From contig CAKUIK010000011.1 in NCBI GenBank assembly GCA_934661005.1, positions 1-52,551 of the forward strand: DNA of 52,551 bases, written 5' to 3'. The notes beneath the pieces are model-generated. The model had not been told where the DNA came from. It saw only the letters and a list, made by a program, of their open reading frames with translations, and searched no databases. A program made the position numbers and the translations under genes. Shown one piece after another: positions 44,959-52,551 of this stretch (position 1 is its first letter; each line of letters opens with the position of its first letter). Source of the DNA: an uncultured Slackia sp. GTDB taxonomy: Bacteria; Actinomycetota; Coriobacteriia; Coriobacteriales; Eggerthellaceae.

Positions 44959-47298
44959 CTATAAGACATTCCCGAAGTATCGAACCATGGCATCGAGCGC
45001 GTTTTTAGACTTAGGCAGCGCGCCATGCAGGCGCTCATCGAAACGGCGTAACGTGCGCAACTCATTAGGACGCAAGTCGCGGCCGCCAAACGTATAGGTT
45101 TGATACAGCCCAATAACGCGTTGGTATTCCAGCGAATCGATGCCAGAAAATGAGGTCTCGAAACGCTGCACGCAATCGAGCGGGCGATTCTTGTCGAACT
45201 CTGGACATCCCACCGCCATAACCTGCGCCATAAAGCCATAGAGCGCGGGCACGCACACGCTCTGCTTTTCGCTCGAGCATCGACGGTCGCGATAGATGCG
45301 GCGTGCTTGGCGCTGAGCGAACAGCACGGCCACCAACAGCACGACGATAAACGTGCATGTGCACGCAAAAGAAACACCCAAAACCAGTGGCGAGAATCGA
45401 GGCTGGAAATTCTCGCCGTGCCCTTCGCCGACATCGCCCGCCACCGCCGTATCGCTCGCAACATTATCATGGGCGCCGCTGCTGTAGGCCTCGCCCACAT
45501 CGACGACGTTATCGGGCTGAATGGCCTGGTTGTAAAAACCGGGCGTCACTTCAATAGGGGTCCAGCCGATACCCTGAATATAAACCTCGCACCAGGCATG
45601 CGCCTGCTTCGCGCCAAGCAGCACGTCCCCATTACTGTCGCGCGCCGTATCGCGCTCTTCCGTACCCACACGGTACCCTTCGACATATCGTGCGGGAATG
45701 CCCTGTTCGCGGAAAGCCATGGTGGCAACCGTGGCAAAATAGGCAGAATTGCCCTCGCGGGCGTTCGAGAAAAACCACCACGCGAAAGAGGTGCCCCGAG
45801 GAGCATCGATGGGATCTTCGTCATAGCTCGCAACCGTTGACAGCATCGTGCGCACACGACTCACCACCGCATACGTCGAATCGCTGGCGGTTTCGTCCCA
45901 TGTTTCTTCATTAAAGATATACGTGCGCACCGCTTCGGCATCGTCAGCGGAAATATCGAGGTAATGCTCTTTCGAGAATGCGGAGAACACCGCTTCGGCG
46001 CGGGCATAGCCCGTCTCATCCTCAGAAAGAAAAGCCGCATCGGCAAGCACTTCACTCGACGCTACGTCGTCATATTCCACGACATACGCGCCTTTGCCAA
46101 CCATGCCGCTCAGAATGGTTCCGTCGAGATTCGCCTGCACATCGCCGCGATTGAGCGAGCGAGCGCTGGCGGGTGCATACACATAACGCGTGGAGGCATC
46201 GTGCACGGCGACGCGCATCGTTTTCGTGGATACGCCTCCCTCGCTCGCAGCGGCGCGGGCATCGTCGAATGCGGCACGCTGGAAACTCGGCTGCAAACCG
46301 CTGTCAGCAAGCCACGGCACCATTCCGTGCCAATTGCCCTCGAAAGCACTTTCAGGAAGAGCCTTCCACTCGCCATCTTCAAACGTCGCGCCTGTGAATC
46401 CCCGAAGCAGCATGTCACCCGACGGCACGCCGTCGAAATGAACGGCAAGGCAGTCTTCGGACCCAATGTTCATGGTCGATGCCTTGGCAAGATTTCCCTG
46501 AGGCAGCGAATCGGAGCCAAAGCGCGCTCGATCGAGGGCGCTTTCAATTGATTGGGACGCATGCGAGATTTGGGGCACGGGCTTATAGAGAATCGAAGCG
46601 GCAGCCATAATGGCGAAATTCAAAACGAAAATGAGCATGATAAGCACCACGAAGTAAGAAGTGGTGAGTTTCGAATAACGCAGTTGCGAAAAACGGCACT
46701 GAATCAGCCAGGCGGTTATGACGAGAAAAGAACCGACCGTGGCCATTCCCATATTCAGGCGCATCGAGGCCGCGCCATAGAGCACGACGGCAAGCAACAC
46801 CGCGCTCGAGGTGCGCACTCGTGAAAACGCCCACGAAGCAACACCCACGAGCACGCCCGCCAGCACAGCGAACATGGACGACGTCGCTACCGTTTGCCCA
46901 TTGGCAAGCAGGCCAAAATACGCATTGAATTCCTCATTGGCGTGCGAGAGCGTGCAATTCACCACAGCAAACGCCGCTTCGCGTGCAGACGGGATGAATA
47001 CGATGCCAAGTATGCACGCCGCAATTACGCAGGCAAGCACGGGCACGCGATACGCCTGAAAAATAGTTGACGCTCTATTGGTTACACTCAAGAGGCACGC
47101 GACAAAAACGGCGGCAATCGCCATGAGTTCGACAACTTGCACAGTGGATGCCGATGCGGCCACAAGCGGCATGGCAACGGCATAGAGCATGGAGGGTATC
47201 GCGCCACATAGCGCATCGATAACAATATGCGAGGTTTTTTCTCGGGGCGCAGGAAGGCCTTCGGAAACCTGAATGCGCGCGCTCGTCGTTTCGGCCAT
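44959..47298 (-). CDS. TgpA-like membrane protein with transglutaminase-like domain lacking the catalytic Cys
   Basis: A 779-residue protein with the TgpA layout: about six membrane helices in 30-235, a large outer domain (about 245-630), one more helix (637-661) and a cytoplasmic C-terminal part (DUF4129-like, to 779). The transglutaminase core is at 495-590. Where relatives have Cys, the segment GNSAYFATV gives Ser518 (codon TCT, one base from a Cys codon). His567 in QAHAWCEVYIQG is kept, and the acid is Glu583 in PIEVTPG. It is therefore a Ser-His-Glu version, inactive or a serine-type enzyme. The gene lies between DUF58 and the LRR gene, its start three bases after the DUF58 stop reading on the minus strand. 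Similar MoxR-DUF58-TgpA sets occur in many bacteria, usually with an intact Cys. Confidence 0.9.
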   Translation of the reverse strand: MAETTSARIQVSEGLPAPREKTSHIVIDALCGAIPSMLYAVAMPLVAASASTVQVVELMAIAAVFVACLLSVTNRASTIFQAYRVPVLACVIAACILGIVFIPSAREAAFAVVNCTLSHANEEFNAYFGLLANGQTVATSSMFAVLAGVLVGVASWAFSRVRTSSAVLLAVVLYGAASMRLNMGMATVGSFLVITAWLIQCRFSQLRYSKLTTSYFVVLIMLIFVLNFAIMAAASILYKPVPQISHASQSIESALDRARFGSDSLPQGNLAKASTMNIGSEDCLAVHFDGVPSGDMLLRGFTGATFEDGEWKALPESAFEGNWHGMVPWLADSGLQPSFQRAAFDDARAAASEGGVSTKTMRVAVHDASTRYVYAPASARSLNRGDVQANLDGTILSGMVGKGAYVVEYDDVASSEVLADAAFLSEDETGYARAEAVFSAFSKEHYLDISADDAEAVRTYIFNEETWDETASDSTYAVVSRVRTMLSTVASYDEDPIDAPRGTSFAWWFFSNAREGNSAYFATVATMAFREQGIPARYVEGYRVGTEERDTARDSNGDVLLGAKQAHAWCEVYIQGIGWTPIEVTPGFYNQAIQPDNVVDVGEAYSSGAHDNVASDTAVAGDVGEGHGENFQPRFSPLVLGVSFACTCTFIVVLLVAVLFAQRQARRIYRDRRCSSEKQSVCVPALYGFMAQVMAVGCPEFDKNRPLDCVQRFETSFSGIDSLEYQRVIGLYQTYTFGGRDLRPNELRTLRRFDERLHGALPKSKNALDAMVRYFGNVL

Positions 47299-47301
47299 AG
47301 C

Positions 47302-48468
47302 TTACAGCTCCAACTTCTTGACGCTCGTGCCAACCGAATCGGCCGAAACGGCAATGATGCGATACAGGCGGCTTTCGGCTAAAGAGCTCGCATTATGCGC
47401 GCCCACCATAACCACCGTAAGGTCTCCATGCGCGCTCATGCACGCAGGCTCCGCATTCTGAAGAAGATTCGTCACTACGATAATCTTCGAATATTGGCGC
47501 ATCATTTTAAGCTGCTTTTCTTCCTCTGCATCAAATACCGCGTCGGAAGCAAGCGGGAGCGCGATGAATTCGTCAATCATCGTGTTGAAATCGCCCTCGT
47601 TTTCAATAGGACGCATATCGACCGCACCATTAATTTTGCGCAGCACCGTATGCGCTACGCCTTGATGCAGCAGCGACTGGCTAATGCCTACAAACAGCGA
47701 AGCTGCAGAATTGAGCGCCGCCTTGGTTTCCTCGCTCTCATCGGTTGGCACTATGCCGCCAAAAATAAGAATCGTTCGCGAGTCGACGGGGCGCGAAGCC
47801 TCGCGAACGACCAAATCTTCAAAGCGAGCAGACAGCTTCCAGTGCACAGTTCGCATCGCATCGCCCCGACGGAAGTCGCGCAAATCGAACACTTCGCTTT
47901 CGTCGCGCCCTTTTTTATACTGGTCATACGTGGAATTCGATGAATCGGTTTGAACCAGGCGGCCAAAATAAACATCAACTTGAGGAATCGGCGGATACAC
48001 CGCATAGCTCCCATCGAATGCGCAGGGAAGCATTGAACAGTCGGTGCCGATCGCATCGATGAGCGTGGCCTTCTTCAATGTGATAGACACGAGGCCCACG
48101 CGAGAAGTGTCCAAAGGCACATCGAAACGTTCGGGGTCGCGCTGGCCAGGGCAAAGCGTCACGGGCATATCGACCGTGACGCCCGTGAAGCGATTCTTGC
48201 ATTCAAATACCATGTCAATGCGGCCGCGAAGACCGCGACGCCTGACAATTTCGATTCGCAAGCATTGGTCCATTCCCACAACGCATGCGCGCGAAAGCTC
48301 AAAACTGATTTTCATACGGCGTGCCATAAGGCGAGAATCGACGGCGAAAAACACGGGGGCGCAGAGCGTAATAATGAAAACGCCGAGCGACGTCGGGGTA
48401 TTCAGCGCAATGAACGAGCAGCCTGCAACTATGCAGGCAAAAATCGCCACGACCTTATCCTTCAGCAT
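47302..48468 (-). CDS. DUF58 domain protein of a MoxR system
   Basis: A 388-residue protein. Two hydrophobic helices near the N-terminus (about 5-40) follow a MLKDKVVAIFACIVAG start, so it is membrane-anchored. The DUF58 signature is DESEVFDLRDFRRGDAMRTVHW (given in part: DLRDFRRGD), near 195-215, followed by a VWA-like fold to the end. DUF58 proteins work with MoxR AAA ATPases and a TgpA-like membrane protein, all three present here in order. The start at 48468 is the first good ATG. A longer frame to 48588 overlaps the MoxR gene and is rejected. The AAGGG site sits about 11 bases ahead, slightly far. Confidence 0.88.
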   Translation of the reverse strand: MLKDKVVAIFACIVAGCSFIALNTPTSLGVFIITLCAPVFFAVDSRLMARRMKISFELSRACVVGMDQCLRIEIVRRRGLRGRIDMVFECKNRFTGVTVDMPVTLCPGQRDPERFDVPLDTSRVGLVSITLKKATLIDAIGTDCSMLPCAFDGSYAVYPPIPQVDVYFGRLVQTDSSNSTYDQYKKGRDESEVFDLRDFRRGDAMRTVHWKLSARFEDLVVREASRPVDSRTILIFGGIVPTDESEETKAALNSAASLFVGISQSLLHQGVAHTVLRKINGAVDMRPIENEGDFNTMIDEFIALPLASDAVFDAEEEKQLKMMRQYSKIIVVTNLLQNAEPACMSAHGDLTVVMVGAHNASSLAESRLYRIIAVSADSVGTSVKKLEL

Positions 48469-48499
48469 ACTGAACCGCGCCCTTCGCCTTTGCGCGCGC

Positions 48500-49453
48500 C
48501 TATGCGCGACCGTACGCTTTATCCATGGAAGGTGCCAGCACCTCGTCAAGCACTTGATCCAAAATATCGTTGGCCGAAATGGATTCAATGCGTGCCTGGG
48601 GTTTCAGCATAAGACGATGGGAACAGACGGCATGAAAAACCTCGCGCACGTCCTCGGGCACCACGAAATCGCGCTCGCGCATAATGGCGCATGCGCGCGC
48701 CATGCGGGCGAGAGCCAACACGCCGCGCGGGCTTACACCCAGCTGAACCAGTTCAAGTTCACGCGTGCGTTCGCATAGATGGACGATATAGTCGAGCACC
48801 GTGTCGGAAATAAAAACGTTACCCAGGTAATTCTGGATTTCAATCAAATCGTCCCGCGATATTTTCGCTTGGATGTCGTCGAGCGGATTGCTGTATCGCT
48901 TGGCCTTCAAAATAGCCACCTGGTCTTCCGTGGATGGATAGCCCACGGAAAGGCGCACCATGAAACGGTCGAGCTGGCTGTCGGGCAAAGGCTGCGTGCC
49001 AATAGAGCCTACAGGGTTTTCGGTAGCAATGCAGACGAACGGCTGAGGCACGCGATGAGTAACGCCGTCAACAGTAACCGAGTGCTCTTCCATAACCTCG
49101 AGCAGCGCCGACTGCGTTTTGGCGCTCGTACGATTGATTTCGTCACCCAGAAGCAAATTGCAGTTCACGGCGCCCCAATTGAACTGGAACTCGCCCTTGT
49201 GGCGCACATACACCGAGAAGCCCGTGATATCGGAAGGCATGGTATCGGGCGTGAACTGCACGCGCTTGTAATCGAGGTCGAGCGCGCGGGACAGTGCGAG
49301 GGCAAGCGTGGTTTTACCCGTTCCCGGCACGTCTTCAAGCAGCACGTGACCGCCCGCGTAAATCGCCATAAGCGTTTTTTCGATCACATCGCGCTTTCCA
49401 AGCAGCGCTTTACCGACTTCGGCCACAATAGCCTTGGAACGTTCAACGATCAT
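48500..49453 (-). CDS. MoxR family AAA ATPase
   Basis: A 317-residue AAA+ ATPase of the MoxR class. Walker A is EDVPGTGKTT near 45, Walker B is LLGDEINR near 110, sensor ATENPV near 150, and the MoxR LDRF segment (SQLDRFMV) is present. MoxR proteins act as chaperone-like partners of VWA/DUF58 proteins. The start codon ATG overlaps the kinase stop (ATGA, 49450-49453), so kinase and ATPase are translationally coupled, which is an unusual pairing. The GGVGSS-like motifs of unrelated enzymes are absent. Cytosolic. Confidence 0.93.
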   Translation of the reverse strand: MIVERSKAIVAEVGKALLGKRDVIEKTLMAIYAGGHVLLEDVPGTGKTTLALALSRALDLDYKRVQFTPDTMPSDITGFSVYVRHKGEFQFNWGAVNCNLLLGDEINRTSAKTQSALLEVMEEHSVTVDGVTHRVPQPFVCIATENPVGSIGTQPLPDSQLDRFMVRLSVGYPSTEDQVAILKAKRYSNPLDDIQAKISRDDLIEIQNYLGNVFISDTVLDYIVHLCERTRELELVQLGVSPRGVLALARMARACAIMRERDFVVPEDVREVFHAVCSHRLMLKPQARIESISANDILDQVLDEVLAPSMDKAYGRA

Positions 49454-51093
49454 TTAGTCGCCCCCCTAAGATGCATCTCGGCCGAAGCGGCGGCGAGTTG
49501 CGCTTTCAGTTCATTAAAATCGATGGGTTTGCCCACATGGCCATTCATGCCCGCTGCACGAGACGCGCGTGCGTCCTCGGCGTCATTGTTCGCCGAAAGC
49601 GCAACAATTGGTATGATTACGGCCTCGGGCGTAGCGAGGGCGCGGATTCGGCGCGCCGCCTCCCATCCGTTGTACGTAGGCATTTGAATGTCCATGAGAA
49701 TGGCGTCATAGGTGCCAGGCTTCGCCTTTTCAAACATATCGACCACCACAGGCCCATCATCCGCAACATCAACAACGGCACCTCGCACTTTGAGCATTTC
49801 AGTGGTAATCATGGCATTGATCGCATTGTCTTCAGCCAGAAGGAATCGCCGCCCGTTGAAATCGTATTCAATATCGGAATTGGCGCTTTCCTTCCACAGC
49901 TCAAGGGTTTCCTTTTTCCGCTCGAGATACTCCACTTGCTCATGGGTGGCTTTCTTAAATGGGATATACGCCATAAAATCGGAGCCTTTGCCCAGCTCGG
50001 TATCTACGACGATTTGCCCGCCCATGAGTTCAACGAGACCATTCGCAATAGGCATTCCCAAGCCGGTTCCCCCATAGCGGCGAGCAATGGATTTATCTTC
50101 TTGCTCGAAAGGCTTGAAAATGCGTCGTACGAAACGAGGGTCCATGCCTTTTCCTGTATCGTGCACGCGAATGACATAGGACACCGTGTTGTCACCCACG
50201 CGCATCTCGCGGAAGGTAACGTTAATATCGCCGCCTTCGGGCGTGAACTTAAACGCGTTCGAGATGAAATTCACAATAACCTGGCTCAGGCGCATCTTAT
50301 CGCCTACCACGAAATGGACCGGACAGCCCTCGCATGTCACGGTGTAATTCAGGCCTTTATCCTCCGCCTGCGACGAGAACATATATTCCATTTCAGCCGC
50401 CACAACACGCATATCGAACGGCCTGGCCTCCAATTCCGTGCGACCGCTATTCAATCGGCTCATATCGAGCACATCGTTGATGAGCATAAGCAAATATGAT
50501 GAAAGCTCATCGGCGCGGGCGAGGTCGTCTTTGACGCGCGATGTATCATCGGGATGTTGCATAGCGAGAGAAATCATGCCTTTAATGCCGTTGAGCGGCG
50601 TGCGAACCTCGTGGCTCATCTGGCTTAAGAAGTCGGTACGGTCTTGTGCCATGGCGAGAGCCCTGTCGCGCTCGGCCGCTGCCTGCTGCACCTTGGCATT
50701 AACCGCCGTGATGTCGATGAGCGCCATAAGAACGTAAGCTCCCTCGAGCACGCTTGTAAGCCGCAGCTGGAAAAGCTTCTCTTCGCCGCCGTTCGGCATG
50801 ACATACGAAGCCGTCGTCACAAGGGGCGCTCTTCGGTTCCATTGCAAGATTTTGTTCTTCACGCGAACGCGATCGATTTCGACGACGAAACGGAGAAGCG
50901 TTTCCACATCGTCTTCCATACGCTCGGGTTCAACGCCAAAAACGCGTTCGAAGTTGCTGGAGATATAGACGGGGTAAAGATCGGTGACGCGCAGCAAGAT
51001 TTGCACATTCACGCCTGCCTGCCGGTACGCTTCGGCAAAAAGATCCCTACTACGTGCTGTGGCCTTTTTTTCCGATGAACCAAACAAAGCCAT
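49450..51093 (-). CDS. Soluble hybrid sensor histidine kinase/response regulator
   Basis: A 547-residue kinase. Residues 1-130 form a PAS-like input domain, with no membrane helix, so sensing is cytosolic. HisKA has the phosphorylated His at 161 in SHEVRTPLNGI. HATPase_c (about 265-385) has N and G boxes, including GGTGLGMPIA. A C-terminal REC (415-535) has the phosphoacceptor Asp468 in ILMDIQMP, the acidic pair near 421 and Lys522 in GKPID. It contains no HPt; an HPt gene lies about 10 kb downstream at the end of the same strand block. I start at ATG 51093 because GGAGGTGCT directly precedes it. The frame is open to 51294 but the added 67 residues have no site and no domain. Confidence 0.93.
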   Translation of the reverse strand: MALFGSSEKKATARSRDLFAEAYRQAGVNVQILLRVTDLYPVYISSNFERVFGVEPERMEDDVETLLRFVVEIDRVRVKNKILQWNRRAPLVTTASYVMPNGGEEKLFQLRLTSVLEGAYVLMALIDITAVNAKVQQAAAERDRALAMAQDRTDFLSQMSHEVRTPLNGIKGMISLAMQHPDDTSRVKDDLARADELSSYLLMLINDVLDMSRLNSGRTELEARPFDMRVVAAEMEYMFSSQAEDKGLNYTVTCEGCPVHFVVGDKMRLSQVIVNFISNAFKFTPEGGDINVTFREMRVGDNTVSYVIRVHDTGKGMDPRFVRRIFKPFEQEDKSIARRYGGTGLGMPIANGLVELMGGQIVVDTELGKGSDFMAYIPFKKATHEQVEYLERKKETLELWKESANSDIEYDFNGRRFLLAEDNAINAMITTEMLKVRGAVVDVADDGPVVVDMFEKAKPGTYDAILMDIQMPTYNGWEAARRIRALATPEAVIIPIVALSANNDAEDARASRAAGMNGHVGKPIDFNELKAQLAAASAEMHLRGATK

Positions 51094-51341
51094 AGCACCT
51101 CCAAACATAGTGGCCATTATTGTCGCATATTCCCACGTATCAACTCGGATAATTCGATGCAAGAGGAAGAAAATCGCAGCGGGGCGTGAGGCGCAACAGG
51201 CATCGAAGACACATATGAATGCAGGGCTCAAGGTACGAGCGTTAAGTATTGGGGAGCTTGGTGCAGACATAGAATGACTGGCAGCAGAACCCATAGAAGC
51301 CCTTTTGCCTTATAAATCGACATTGGAGAGCTTGGTATAAA

Positions 51342-51365
51342 AAAACCGCTCATGTGAGCGGTTTT
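51342..51365 (-). terminator. Terminator of tRNA-Arg
   Basis: AAAACCGCTC (51342-51351) pairs with GAGCGGTTTT (51356-51365) around ATGT. On the minus strand it is followed by a run of T and then ATACC. It lies just past the 3' end of the tRNA-Arg gene. Confidence 0.88.
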
Positions 51366-51375
51366 AACATTCAAG

Positions 51376-51452
51376 TGGTGCGCCGTGAGGGATTCGAACC
51401 CCCGACGTACTGATTCGTAGTCAGTCCCTCTATCCAGCTGAGGTAACGGCGC
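51376..51452 (-). tRNA. tRNA-Arg (anticodon ACG)
   Basis: On the minus strand the 77-base gene begins GCGCCGT and its acceptor partner ACGGCGC is followed by A and encoded CCA. The anticodon stem ACTGA/TCAGT encloses CTACGAA, giving anticodon ACG. The T-arm has GGTTCGAATCC. ACG reads CGN codons after deamination of A34 to inosine. Confidence 0.95.
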
Positions 51453-51472
51453 GTTGCTTTGTCAGCTCGTCT

Positions 51473-51501
51473 ATAATAACAAGCTTTCCAACTATTTGCA
51501 A
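51473..51501 (-). promoter_or_regulatory. Promoter of tRNA-Arg
   Basis: On the minus strand TTGCAA (51496-51501) and TATTAT (51473-51478) are separated by exactly 17 bases and lie 20 bases before the tRNA 5' end. A very AT-rich stretch directly upstream (51502-51531) may act as an UP element. Bases 51532-51749 hold no gene that I can support. Confidence 0.72.
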
Positions 51502-51749
51502 AGACTTTTTTAAAAAGTTTTTTAATTTAGCTGCGACCTGGTGTTTTGTATTCATTCTCGCAAGGAATGGAATTTGCAAGCCGCTCGAATGGCATCACGA
51601 GGGCAAAGGCGACGGGGATGAAGCATGTCGCCAAGCGGTATTCGCTTTAGTCGAGACGCCATGCCCGATCGGGGCCCTAGCAAGTCGATACATCGCACTT
51701 AAGCATGCGTCGGGGCCGGAACGATTCCTTTACCTATTGAGCACTGCGT

Positions 51750-51755
51750 TATACT
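51750..51755 (+). promoter_or_regulatory. -10 box giving a nearly leaderless transcript
   Basis: TATACT at 51750-51755 lies only six bases before the start codon at 51762, and no ribosome-binding site is visible there. The transcript would start at or a base or two before the ATG. The -35 match is weak. Confidence 0.5.
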
Positions 51756-51761
51756 TCGACC

Positions 51762-52382
51762 ATGCAAAACGACGCGGTACATATCAAACGAGAGCTCCGC
51801 CAAGAGGTGCTAGCCCGGCGGGACGCCATACCCGCCTCATCGCGCGCGGAAGCGTCGCGTGCCATCTGTCAAAAGCTCGCAGATCGGCTCACAAATCTTC
51901 GAACGGGCTCAACGATCGCGGTATATTCGGCAATGAAGAGCGAAGTCGACCTGACCAAGTTCATTGAATGGGGTTACGAACATGTGTTCGATATCGTATT
52001 CCCATGCATGAATGAAAAAGGCGCCACCCCGCGAATGTATATGCGCAAGGTTGAATATCAAGCCTGGAAAGATGGCGGCGCCCCCTTCATCGCGAGCCCT
52101 CTTAAGCGTTTTACGGAAGACGACCAGACGCTTTCACGCTTTCCCGTCTGTGCGCCAGGATTCATAGACGCCGTGATCGTTCCTATGGTTGCTTTCGATA
52201 ACGACTTCCAACGCCTTGGATACGGAGGCGGAAACTACGACGAATTTCTTGGGCTCGTTTCACGTGAAACAGCCCCGGAAGCGTCTGTCGAAATCATCGG
52301 TGTCGCGTTTGAGGCTCAGCGAGTCGATTGCGTCCCAACTGAGCCGCACGATTTGCCGCTGCCGTGTATTATTTCCGCATAG
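51762..52382 (+). CDS. ygfA: 5-formyltetrahydrofolate cyclo-ligase
   Basis: A 206-residue enzyme of the 5-FCL/MTHFS family, normal length. It converts 5-formyl-THF and ATP to 5,10-methenyl-THF in one-carbon metabolism. The N-terminal R-x-x-R-x-x-x-L-x-R region (KRELRQEVLARRDAIPA) and the C-terminal ATP-binding motif RLGYGGGNYDEFL are both intact, as is VDCVPTEPHDLPLP near the end. It sits between two tRNA genes, and tRNA-Gly follows it directly. The start has no ribosome-binding site and a -10 box right before it. Confidence 0.93.
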   Translation: MQNDAVHIKRELRQEVLARRDAIPASSRAEASRAICQKLADRLTNLRTGSTIAVYSAMKSEVDLTKFIEWGYEHVFDIVFPCMNEKGATPRMYMRKVEYQAWKDGGAPFIASPLKRFTEDDQTLSRFPVCAPGFIDAVIVPMVAFDNDFQRLGYGGGNYDEFLGLVSRETAPEASVEIIGVAFEAQRVDCVPTEPHDLPLPCIISA

Positions 52383-52394
52383 GCGCGCTTCTTT

Positions 52395-52403
52395 TGCTAT
52401 ACT
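52395..52403 (+). promoter_or_regulatory. Extended -10 promoter element of tRNA-Gly
   Basis: TGC-TATACT (52395-52403) is a good extended -10, 15 bases before the mature tRNA 5' end. No clear -35 is seen; the preceding gene ends at 52382. Confidence 0.6.
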
Positions 52404-52417
52404 AATCAAGTTTTCAT

Positions 52418-52492
52418 GCGGGCATCGCCAAGTGGTAAGGCATCAGCTTCCCAAGCTGACACTCGCGGGTTCGAGTCCCGTTGCCCGCTCCA
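52418..52492 (+). tRNA. tRNA-Gly (anticodon CCC)
   Basis: Acceptor arms GCGGGCA and TGCCCGC pair, with discriminator T and encoded CCA at 52490-52492. The anticodon stem TCAGC/GCTGA encloses TTCCCAA, giving anticodon CCC, which reads GGG. The T-arm has GGTTCGAGTCC. The D-arm is short, as in other Gly tRNAs. Confidence 0.95.
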
Positions 52493-52502
52493 GAAATGCT
52501 TC

Positions 52503-52530
52503 GGCCAAGGTAATTACCTTGGCCTTTTTA
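52503..52530 (+). terminator. Terminator of tRNA-Gly
   Basis: GGCCAAGGTAA (52503-52513) and TTACCTTGGCC (52514-52524) form a perfect palindrome followed by TTTTTA. It lies about ten bases after the encoded CCA. Confidence 0.85.
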
Positions 52531-52551
52531 TTTACAACATCGTAGCGGGAC

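Noticed and set aside
48469..48588. Upstream extension of the DUF58 gene
   Set aside because: It overlaps the end of the MoxR gene; a normal ATG with a site lies at 48468.
51094..51294. N-terminal extension of the hybrid kinase
   Set aside because: The 67 added residues have no ribosome-binding site, no domain and no signal; GGAGGTGCT directly precedes ATG 51093.

Overview
The window looks like a chromosomal segment of a GC-rich, low-complexity-tolerant Gram-positive bacterium of the class Coriobacteriia (Actinobacteria), most likely the Eggerthellaceae group. The reasons are the codon bias toward G/C third positions, the giant MBG-repeat surface protein with a C-terminal 'HCWVHW...RRG' membrane anchor, Ser/Gly/Asn-rich secreted tails, and several promoters whose -10 box sits so close to the ATG that the mRNA would be leaderless. 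The genus assignment is inference; no rRNA is present.

Layout. Bases 1-8.4 kb: a PaaI-type thioesterase, a Ser/Thr-rich membrane protein, a MacB/FtsX-type ABC exporter (ATPase plus a 1170-residue permease with a very long coiled coil), a TatD nuclease and a TcdA-type tRNA dehydratase. 8.6-14.4 kb: a cell-wall group made of MurE, an AsnB-type amidotransferase, an ATP-grasp ligase of the D-aspartate ligase type, and YqeY. 14.7-17.8 kb: amino-sugar catabolism (nagB, nagA) and a HAD phosphatase. 17.9-20.5 kb: a DUF4143-type AAA ATPase preceded by a striking array of four palindromes at an exact 32-bp period, then a secreted lipoprotein nuclease. 20.8-33.3 kb: a 12-kb gene for a 4001-residue MBG-repeat surface protein, with a small membrane protein translationally coupled behind it.

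33.8-38.8 kb: a transglutaminase-like lipoprotein followed by a compact type IV pilus-like operon (PilC/GspF protein, four small single-pass proteins, PilT-like ATPase). 39.0-51.1 kb, all on the minus strand: a hybrid histidine kinase, a MoxR ATPase, a DUF58 protein, a TgpA-like membrane protein whose transglutaminase cysteine is replaced by serine, a leucine-rich-repeat surface protein, then a GGDEF-REC-HD-GYP triple-domain protein overlapping an HPt protein. The kinase, HPt and REC domains could form one phosphorelay around the envelope genes. 51.3-52.5 kb: tRNA-Arg(ACG), 5-formyltetrahydrofolate cyclo-ligase and tRNA-Gly(CCC).

The strongest candidates for undescribed biology are the 32-bp palindrome array before the ATPase, the minimal pilus-like operon without canonical prepilin sites, the non-DAP MurE/AsnB/ATP-grasp wall cassette, the cysteine/histidine tail on NagB, the Ser-His-Glu TgpA-like protein with its MoxR/LRR partners, and the strict two-domain alternation inside the giant MBG protein.
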